DNA of 59,343 nucleotides from Candidatus Poribacteria bacterium (GTDB taxonomy: Bacteria; Poribacteria; WGA-4E; WGA-3G), in the NCBI GenBank assembly GCA_028824125.1, contig JAPPES010000142.1:1-59343 (forward strand), given 5' to 3'. The notes under the pieces were generated by a model that ran no database searches, was not told where the DNA came from, and saw only the letters and a program-made list of their open reading frames with translations. Both the position numbers and the translations under genes were made by a program. Positions 53,314-59,343 of the stretch are shown piece by piece (within the stretch, counting starts at the first letter, position 1; every line of letters starts with the position of its first letter).

Positions 53314-55212
53314 ATGAAGGATCATATTTTGAAAACAGTCCCTTTTACAGATGTCACTATTAAAGATCGTTTCTGGGCACCTCGCCAAGCAACGAATTCA
53401 GAGAAAACTATCCCACATGAACTGGAGGAGTGCCGAACAACTGGCAGGATAAATAACTTTGCGAAAGCCGCTGGTTTAATATCAGGCAATTTTGAAGGTA
53501 TCTTCTTTAACGATTCGGATGTTCACAAATTAGTGGAAGCAGCATCTTATACGCTGCAAACACATCCCAATCCTGCATGGGAAACAGAACTGGATGAAGT
53601 TATTGACACAATTGCCAAAAGCCAACAAAAAGATGGCTATCTGAATTCCTATTTTACGCTGGTTGAACCGCAAAAGAGATGGCAGAATCTCGGTATGATG
53701 CACGAGTTGTATTGTGCTGGACACCTATTTGAAGCAGGAGTCGCACATTATCAAGCAACAGGCAAACAAAAACTGCTTGATGTTGCTTGTCGATTCGCGG
53801 ATCTGATTGACAACACTTTTGGACATGGGAAACGTGACGGTTTACCGGGACATCAGGGGATTGAGCTTGCATTAGTGAAATTGGCTCGTGTGACAGGTGA
53901 AGCGCGTTATATGTCCCTCGCGGAATATTTTGTCACAAAACGCGGACATTCTCCATCCGTTTTTGAAAAGGAATTGGAAAATCCTGATTTACCGGGTGGT
54001 CTCGGCGCGTACCAACATCATTACACACGCGATGGAAAATATGAGGGGACGTATTCACAGGCACATTTACCGATACAGGAGCAGACAGAATGTGTGGGAC
54101 ACGCAGTCCGGGCGATGTATCTCTATGCTGGCGCTGCGGATATCGCTGCTGAAACTGGTGATGTCGGTATTACAAATGCACTGGATGCACTTTGGCAAAA
54201 TGTTGAGAAACGTCTGTATGTGACAGGCGGCGTGGGGCCGTCTGGACACAATGAAGGATTTACACAGGATTATGAATTGCCTAATTTCTCTGCGTATGCT
54301 GAGACATGTGCATCAATCGGATTGATTTTTTGGGCACACCGAATGTTCTTATTAAAAGGCGAGTCGCGTTTTGTTGATGTGATGGAAACCGCTCTTTACA
54401 ATGGTGCGCTCTCTGGAATTTCGCTTGACGGTACAGGTTTCTTTTACCAAAATCCATTAGCAAGCCGTGGGGGTAGACATCGGCATCCTTGGTTCGGATG
54501 TGCATGTTGTCCACCGAATATTGCACGCCTACTCGGTTCTCTCGGACAGTACATCTACGCGCAATCCGAAAAAGACCTATGGATTAATCTCTATGTTGGT
54601 GGGACCGCTTCCGCGACAGTTGCAGAGGATGTTTCTCTGAAACTAACACAAGAAACTGATTATCCGTGGTCAGGAGAAGTTAAAATCACAGTTGATCCTG
54701 ATACACCCGCAAAGTTCACATTAAATCTGCGGATACCAGGTTGGTGTAGCAATTTTGATATAAACATCAATGGCGAGTCCTATAATGCAAAAGCAGCGTC
54801 TAACGGATACCTTTCAATTAACAGAGAGTGGCATGCTAACGACACAGTGGAGTTAAATTTGGATATGCCGATAGAACAAATTTATGCCCATCCTTATGTT
54901 CGGGATAATCTTGGACGGTCAGCATTACGTCGGGGACCACTGGTCTACTGTTTTGAGGGTGTTGACAATCCTGATGGTGCTTTTGAGACCTTATCATTCA
55001 TTAACGACACAGCAGTTGAAGCGATGTTTGACAGTGAACTCCTCGGTGGTATTACGCTCATCCGTGGTACTGGCACAGTGTTTGATGCTTCCGATTGGGA
55101 AAATAGTCTCTATCACCCGAAACCGAGTTTGAAGCGGATGGCGGTTACTGCTATCCCTTATTATGCATGGTGCAACCGTGGTGACGGACAGATGGCAGTT
55201 TGGATTTTTTAA
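53314..55212 (+). CDS. GH127-family (DUF1680) beta-L-arabinofuranosidase-like protein
   Basis: 632 residues, typical length. All zinc/nucleophile positions known in the family can be placed: AYAETCASIG (Glu330, Cys332) and GCACCPPNIARLLGSLGQYI (Cys398/Cys399). The (alpha/alpha)6 barrel is followed by beta domains (SLKLTQETDYPWSGEVKITV; LRIPGWCSNFDININGE). No signal peptide, so probably cytoplasmic. GH127 enzymes release L-arabinofuranose from glycans using a Cys nucleophile with zinc; the substrate here is not proven. Start at the ATG at 53314 lacks a strong ribosome site. Confidence 0.9.
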   Translation: MKDHILKTVPFTDVTIKDRFWAPRQATNSEKTIPHELEECRTTGRINNFAKAAGLISGNFEGIFFNDSDVHKLVEAASYTLQTHPNPAWETELDEVIDTIAKSQQKDGYLNSYFTLVEPQKRWQNLGMMHELYCAGHLFEAGVAHYQATGKQKLLDVACRFADLIDNTFGHGKRDGLPGHQGIELALVKLARVTGEARYMSLAEYFVTKRGHSPSVFEKELENPDLPGGLGAYQHHYTRDGKYEGTYSQAHLPIQEQTECVGHAVRAMYLYAGAADIAAETGDVGITNALDALWQNVEKRLYVTGGVGPSGHNEGFTQDYELPNFSAYAETCASIGLIFWAHRMFLLKGESRFVDVMETALYNGALSGISLDGTGFFYQNPLASRGGRHRHPWFGCACCPPNIARLLGSLGQYIYAQSEKDLWINLYVGGTASATVAEDVSLKLTQETDYPWSGEVKITVDPDTPAKFTLNLRIPGWCSNFDININGESYNAKAASNGYLSINREWHANDTVELNLDMPIEQIYAHPYVRDNLGRSALRRGPLVYCFEGVDNPDGAFETLSFINDTAVEAMFDSELLGGITLIRGTGTVFDASDWENSLYHPKPSLKRMAVTAIPYYAWCNRGDGQMAVWIF

Positions 55213-55256
55213 ACACTGTGGCAGGTACAGTTTTCTTGCTACACCCGCCACAGTGT
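55213..55256. terminator. Bidirectional terminator between convergent genes
   Basis: ACACTGTGGC and GCCACAGTGT, 10 bp, located directly after the GH127 stop and before the convergent oxidoreductase gene. TTTTTT-AAA precedes and CTTC follows, so an intrinsic terminator is likely on the minus strand. Confidence 0.6.
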
Positions 55257-55272
55257 CTTCACATTTGTTACT

Positions 55273-56253
55273 TTAGACAAACGCGGCTCTGTCAACATCT
55301 GCCAGAAAGACACGGGCACCATTCTGTAAAGCGGAACGATGCACTGCTGCTTCAAACAAAAGTTCTGCCCATGCTGCTTCGCCGTCTGCAGGAAACGGTT
55401 GGTCAGCCTGCATTGCTTTAATTACACCATCAGCCATTCTCTTGAAAGACTCTGGCATTTCTGGTTTGCCGGGTTCGTTTTCCCATTTTTCTTCTACTTC
55501 AGAGTTATTTGCTTTACGCCGCAAATATGACCCATCTAAACCTTTTGCTTCTGCGTAAGATTTATCGCCCAATATTTTGACTCGAAGCGGATGGTCATCG
55601 TATCCCCATAGATTTGTACCAGCAAGCGAACCGATTACCCCGTTTTCCCAACCGATATGAATTAGACGTTTCCAACCCCCACCTTCATTCGGGTCGCCAA
55701 CAACACTTACCCACTCAGGCGTACCCATATTCCAGAGAATCTGGTCAATGATGTGTGACCAACAGTTAAAGTGCGCCCGGGCATGCACCATTTTAATTTC
55801 CCCTAACCTACCGTCCACAACGTCATCATGGAGTTTTCTGAAATGTTCCATAAAACGGTAGTTGAAGTCAATACCGAATTTGAGGTTGGAGTCGCGCCAC
55901 GCAGCAATAGCAGGTGCTGCGATGGCGAGGTCTGCTTCTCGAACTGTAGCCTGTCCCTGTAGTCCACATAGAGGTTTTTCGGTGAATACATTCCGTCCGC
56001 CTTCAAGAAGTTCACGCAACGGTGGAATACGGCGTGTTTCATTGACGATTAGGAGGACAAGTTCAGCATCACAGTTTGCTAACAACTCTTGAATAGATAA
56101 ATACCCTGGAACATCAAAATGTTCTTTCGCTTTTTCAAGAAGTTCAGGGTCCCTTTCGCAAACAGCGACAACTTCAGCTTCTGGATGGTTGTGGAAATTT
56201 CCACCATGCATCATACCCATCCCTCTACCACTGATCAATGCACATTTTGTCAT
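55273..56253 (-). CDS. Gfo/Idh/MocA-family oxidoreductase
   Basis: 326 residues. Rossmann motif ALISGRGMGMMHGGNFHNHP, conserved TEKPLCGLQGQ, and the C-terminal domain with HARAHFNCWSHIIDQILWNMGTPEW as likely substrate region. The usual DxxxH is HIIDQILW here. Convergent with the GH127 gene. Probably acts on a sugar; the substrate is not inferable. Confidence 0.87.
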   Translation of the reverse strand: MTKCALISGRGMGMMHGGNFHNHPEAEVVAVCERDPELLEKAKEHFDVPGYLSIQELLANCDAELVLLIVNETRRIPPLRELLEGGRNVFTEKPLCGLQGQATVREADLAIAAPAIAAWRDSNLKFGIDFNYRFMEHFRKLHDDVVDGRLGEIKMVHARAHFNCWSHIIDQILWNMGTPEWVSVVGDPNEGGGWKRLIHIGWENGVIGSLAGTNLWGYDDHPLRVKILGDKSYAEAKGLDGSYLRRKANNSEVEEKWENEPGKPEMPESFKRMADGVIKAMQADQPFPADGEAAWAELLFEAAVHRSALQNGARVFLADVDRAAFV

Positions 56254-56479
56254 AATTAATGCCTTCCATTTATTTTGTCTTCAAATTCACAGTAAACTTG
56301 AATTATTGATACATTACTAACAGCGCGCTACAAAGCGTGCCTACTGCTCAACAAAGATGTGGATAAAGTTCACACATGCGAATTGTTCTAAGTCTGATTT
56401 CCTGCAGTATAACACACACCCTAAAAAACTCAAGGAAAAAGTACTTTATTCTCTAAATTGCAATTCTCTTATTTTTATA

Positions 56480-56752
56480 TAGGACTTACGCATTCCCCCT
56501 TGATAAAGGGGTTAGGGAGGGTATAGTAAAATCCAAAAATATGTGGACATTTCAATGAACAACAATCTCCGCACCATAACGCTGGCGAGGTTTACTAACC
56601 TCGCTAATGTCCAGGTAATTGTGGATTTCACTATAAAAAGGCGTTATTTCAATGATATTTCAGTGATTATCTTCCCACACGCTATCGCTATGGGCCCCCG
56701 CCCCCTAAATCCCCTTATCAGTGGGACTTTAAGAAAAAATGCGTAAGTCCTG
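56480..56752. repeat. Family A element (copy 2) interrupted by a family B element
   Basis: Ends TAGGACTTACGCATTCCCCC and, inverted, AATGCGTAAGTCCTG. Between CCCTTGATAAAGGGG and the right arm sits a complete family B element, 56522-56635. No flanking duplication is obvious for this copy. Confidence 0.7.
56522..56635. repeat. Miniature element, family B (copy 2), nested in family A
   Basis: 114 bp. About 30-bp imperfect inverted ends: TATAGTAAAATCC...GTGGACATT and AATGTCCAGG...GGATTTCACTATA. The centre is GCTGGCGAGG/CCTCGC. Copy 1 is at 15304-15512. Confidence 0.7.
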
Positions 56753-57023
56753 TATTGTACTCTTTACATCCACAGTAGTGAGTTTCAATCACTACTGCAA
56801 CTAATATATTTCAGTGATTATTGGTTTTACTGCAATTAACTGTTTCTATTCCTACCCCTGTAATTGGTGTAATCCACGTTTAAGAAGAAAGTTTTTTCAC
56901 AAAATTCTGCAATTTTTTTATAGGTAGTGACCGAACACGCCTTTTTCTACGTCTTGAGCAGTAAATATAGAATATTCTGTCAACATGAAATGATGAATAT
57001 TCTAACGTAGAAAGGGGCTTAGA
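56753..57023. other. AT-rich leader before the small ECF sigma gene
   Basis: Contains GAACACG...ACGTC words but with 13-nt spacing, so no convincing ECF promoter. AAAGGGG at 57011-57017 is the only good ribosome site before the sigma gene. Confidence 0.35.
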
Positions 57024-57092
57024 ATCTCATCTTTACCTTCAGACGCTATCTTATTAGATCAGATTGAAAAGGGAAATTTTGATGCTGTTGGC

Positions 57093-57581
57093 GTGCTTAT
57101 CAGTAAGTATGAAAAATTGTTACGGACAATCATTCGCAACAAAGTTGGATATGATGCAGCCGATGATGTTTTTAGTGAAACCTGCCTTGCCGTTGTCCGG
57201 CGGTTTCGCCGCAAAGGCACTGCAGACATTGAAAATGTTGAGAAATGGTTGAAGGAAGTTGCTCGTAGCAAATGTGAAGACTACTGGCGAGGTGAGCAAA
57301 AACGCCAACAGATGATCGTAGAGGCTACACATCAACGCGCTGCCGACTTAGAGCAAGAATTGCACAGGGAGCTGCGTTGGAACGAAGTCGCTGCGATTCT
57401 TGAAGAGATAGGGCCTCTCTATAAAGATGTCATTGAATTGTGGTTGGAGGGCTGGACTTTCGTTGAGATTGGCGCGAAATTAGGTATTTCCGAAAACACA
57501 GCGAAGTCCCGGAAACGAATTTTTGTTGACCGATTACGCAAGCACTTTGGTGTGTCTCCACCGCTCAAGAAACCAAAATAA
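57093..57581 (+). CDS. Small ECF sigma factor
   Basis: 162 residues from the GTG at 57093, the first standard start codon. sigma2: DDVFSETCLAVVRRFRRKG; sigma4: WTFVEIGAKLGISENTAKSR. Coding potential clearly continues upstream: in the same frame 57024-57092 reads ISSLPSDAILLDQIEKGNFD, then AVG, which looks like the missing sigma2 first helix, and AAAGGGG is 6 nt before the ATC at 57024. No ATG, GTG or TTG exists in that segment before the in-frame TAA at 57003. Unlike the large array proteins it has no membrane helix or sensor domain. It precedes three genes for exported proteins. Confidence 0.85.
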   Translation: MLISKYEKLLRTIIRNKVGYDAADDVFSETCLAVVRRFRRKGTADIENVEKWLKEVARSKCEDYWRGEQKRQQMIVEATHQRAADLEQELHRELRWNEVAAILEEIGPLYKDVIELWLEGWTFVEIGAKLGISENTAKSRKRIFVDRLRKHFGVSPPLKKPK

Positions 57582-57631
57582 CGGTAAAACCACTTCAACG
57601 ACATATTGTTTGTTTTTTATTTACACAAAAA

Positions 57632-57660
57632 CAGAGATGTGCTAAAATATAGTACATCTC
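57632..57660 (+). terminator. Hairpin after the small ECF sigma gene
   Basis: GAGATGT/ACATCTC, 7 bp around an AT-rich loop, without a long T-run. It lies about 50 nt after the stop codon. Confidence 0.4.
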
Positions 57661-57835
57661 CTTTGAATACCTATCAATTTTAAGTTGATAGCGGAAAAGT
57701 CAACAACATTGAAGTTGACCTTTCCAAAGAGGGTATGCTCAAATAATGATATTTTAACAATATCATGTGTTCGGCAACATCCTTCTTTCATAACCGAGGG
57801 AAAAATTGTTAATTCCCTCAATAAAAAGGAGTATC

Positions 57836-58414
57836 ATGAAACGATTTAATTTTTTCTTTACAAGCATTTTAATTTTTGCTGTAATGCTACTTATCGGAAG
57901 TGCAATTGCAACAACTGTCTCATATACTTTGAATGGAATCAATGGCGGCAGTGTATGGTGGGGAAATAACGAATTGGATGATCCTGCTTGGGACAATCTG
58001 TTGGAGTCCTGCGGCGCATCGCTTCTGGTAGACATCTTAGATGATGATGGGAACATTGCGTGTACGTTCTCACTTAGCATAAGCCGCTCTCATCATGGAA
58101 AACATGTATGGGAAGATGGCGAAGAAATTGATGCTGTGCGGTATTCGGGTTACGCAGGTGTCTACGCTGGTGCTAACTGGGAAGGAAAAGGAAACGCGCG
58201 GGTCAAGGTGCCAGGATGGCAACCATGGGCCGAAGATGAGAATCCAGGTGGGGCAGTCGATATTGGCGGTGACGGGGAACCTGATGGTGCTTACGCATGG
58301 GATTCATGTCTACGTAGCAGCCGTGACCTCAATCGCGAGGCGCATGTTACCGCCTCTTGTTTTCATGGTGGTATTCCCAGAGTAGAAGTCGGAATCCATA
58401 TATCAGGTTTCTAA
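57836..58414 (+). CDS. Exported protein of unknown function
   Basis: 192 residues from the ATG at 57836 (MKRFNFFFTSILIFAVMLLI), preceded by AAGGAG. A signal peptide ends near GSAIATT. The mature protein is Gly/Trp/Asp-rich (GGSVWWGNNELDDPAWDNLL; SCGASLLVDILDDDGN) with two well-separated Cys pairs, which suggests an extracytoplasmic beta-rich fold. Not recognised. It overlaps the next gene as TAATG, so it is part of an operon with the lipoprotein and the following exported protein. Confidence 0.75.
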   Translation: MKRFNFFFTSILIFAVMLLIGSAIATTVSYTLNGINGGSVWWGNNELDDPAWDNLLESCGASLLVDILDDDGNIACTFSLSISRSHHGKHVWEDGEEIDAVRYSGYAGVYAGANWEGKGNARVKVPGWQPWAEDENPGGAVDIGGDGEPDGAYAWDSCLRSSRDLNREAHVTASCFHGGIPRVEVGIHISGF

Positions 58415-58863
58415 TGCGCCATATATCCATATTCTTGATAACAACCCTGGCAGTGTTCATGCTGCTCATCGGTTGTCAACAACAGGATGGGGAACATCAA
58501 GAGTCCCCATCCACCCCATCTAAAAAGGAAACTAAAGTTCAAATCACCGTTGGTGGGAAGGTCTGGGAGATAGACCCAAATCGTGCCTATCAAGCAACTG
58601 GCGTTTGGGTTAATCCGAATCCACGCCCCTTAACCGCTGCAGAACGAACCCGGTTAGCAGCGTTGCAACGGGAACTTGAAACGTTAGCGATAAAAACTGA
58701 ACGACTCAGCGATGAAGCGAGTTATCTGCAAAGACTTGACAAACCGAAACTCAAAGTGCGTTATAGTTTTGGAATGCCGCCGCACCGAGCAGATGGGGAT
58801 GTCATCGATTTGGGGGAATTCCCGATGGAAATGAGACAGTTTACACCTCTCCAGGAGGAGTAG
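58414..58863 (+). CDS. Lipoprotein of unknown function
   Basis: 149 residues, ATG overlapping the upstream stop (TAATG). Signal peptide with lipobox LLIGC at about residues 17-21. The mature part has TVGGKVWEIDPNRAYQATGV and a coiled-coil-like helix (RTRLAALQRELETLAIKTER). Probably anchored in the outer or inner membrane. Member of the operon behind the small ECF sigma gene. Confidence 0.75.
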   Translation: MRHISIFLITTLAVFMLLIGCQQQDGEHQESPSTPSKKETKVQITVGGKVWEIDPNRAYQATGVWVNPNPRPLTAAERTRLAALQRELETLAIKTERLSDEASYLQRLDKPKLKVRYSFGMPPHRADGDVIDLGEFPMEMRQFTPLQEE

Positions 58864-58865
58864 TC

Positions 58866-59343
58866 ATGAAATCCAGTTTTAAAAAGGTCCTCAAAACGCT
58901 CTGTTTGAGTCTTATGCTTCTCTTGCCAGTGGTAACGCACGCCGCTCCCACTGGCGAGATCATCTTTAAATACCCAAAGGATTACAGCGAATTATGGATC
59001 GGCAACGTAAATGATGGACAAACTGCACAACCGCTTTTCAAGCTGCCGCATGATATTACGTATTTCTCTATACAAAAAAGTGGCCGCTACACCACAGCTG
59101 TTGTTCAGATAAAAGGCAAAGATGAGTTTGACTCTTTCCATGATGTTTACCTACTTGATAGAGAGAATCCGAATGCAGCACCGAAAAGACTAACACAGGG
59201 ACAGTATCGTGAAATTATTGATGCTGCTATTTCACCGGAAGGAGATGTGATTTTCACAAACCATTCATGGGGATTAAGACCTGGGGTCTATCTCATTCCA
59301 AATCATGAAATAGAAAAAAAGAATCCAAATGCTAAACTGTTAC
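58866..59343 (+). CDS. Exported propeller-like protein, 3' end beyond window
   Basis: 159 codons visible. ATG at 58866 behind GGAGGAG. Signal peptide with LCLSLMLLLPVVTHA and a cut after THA/AAP. The following sequence has strand-turn repeats such as GEIIFKYPKDYSELWIGN, DEFDSFHDVYLLDRENPN and GDVIFTNHSWGLRPGVYLIP, like TolB/WD40-type propeller blades. Third gene of the exported-protein operon. Function unknown. Confidence 0.7.
   Translation, partial: MKSSFKKVLKTLCLSLMLLLPVVTHAAPTGEIIFKYPKDYSELWIGNVNDGQTAQPLFKLPHDITYFSIQKSGRYTTAVVQIKGKDEFDSFHDVYLLDRENPNAAPKRLTQGQYREIIDAAISPEGDVIFTNHSWGLRPGVYLIPNHEIEKKNPNAKLL

Overview
This 59.3-kb window is AT-rich bacterial chromosome using the standard code. 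It carries two neighbouring Gfo/Idh-oxidoreductase and phytanoyl-CoA-dioxygenase genes, further Gfo/Idh genes, a GH127 glycosidase, ECF sigma factors fused to WD40 or BNR-type propellers, a solitary TnpB element, and intergenic regions packed with nested miniature inverted-repeat elements. That mix is reminiscent of Candidatus Poribacteria or a related uncultured Gram-negative lineage. This is an inference from gene content only; there is no rRNA in the window.

Layout. 0-6 kb, mostly minus strand: two DUF6884-like genes, a TnpB element, secF and secD, then tRNA-Arg(CCU). 6.4-9.8 kb, minus: a probable operon of rpe, two zinc-type dehydrogenases and apt. 10.4-12.2 kb, plus: an ECF sigma/TM/WD40 gene broken by a frameshift. 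12.4-21.4 kb: tgt, a TPR gene coupled to a Gfo/Idh gene, a glyoxalase-fold protein, a HigB toxin followed by a chimeric antitoxin-like protein, and glpK coupled to a sensor kinase. 21.4-22.7 kb: a candidate terminator-ended small RNA and nested repeats. 22.7-27.2 kb: Gfo/Idh and PhyH genes, a wHTH-GIY-YIG protein, and a signal-peptide-bearing tandem peroxiredoxin whose two domains each carry an in-frame UGA at the peroxidatic position, followed by a PAP2-like membrane protein. 28.2-34.3 kb: yebC-ruvC-ruvA-ruvB-queA-yajC and convergent iolB-like, maf and wHTH genes. 35.1-51.7 kb: four-plus-one tandem array of five ~1000-residue ECF sigma/TM/BNR-propeller proteins, each behind a conserved ECF-type promoter, with the array flanked on both sides by the same complex palindromic repeat. 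52.4-56.3 kb: Uma2-family protein, GH127 and a Gfo/Idh gene. 57.0-59.3 kb: a small ECF sigma factor followed by three genes for exported proteins.

The two most notable systems are (1) the selenoprotein: a single 338-residue exported protein with two peroxiredoxin domains, Sec79 and Sec229, and a stem-loop at the same distance behind each UGA; and (2) the array of membrane-tethered sigma factors, in which DNA-binding sigma4 types and propeller types are reassorted between paralogues through a nearly identical transmembrane/linker segment. Secondary points of interest are a HigA-like neutralising segment fused to TPRs and a nuclease-like domain instead of an HTH, and repeat families that insert at palindrome centres or are flanked by ~20-bp direct repeats.
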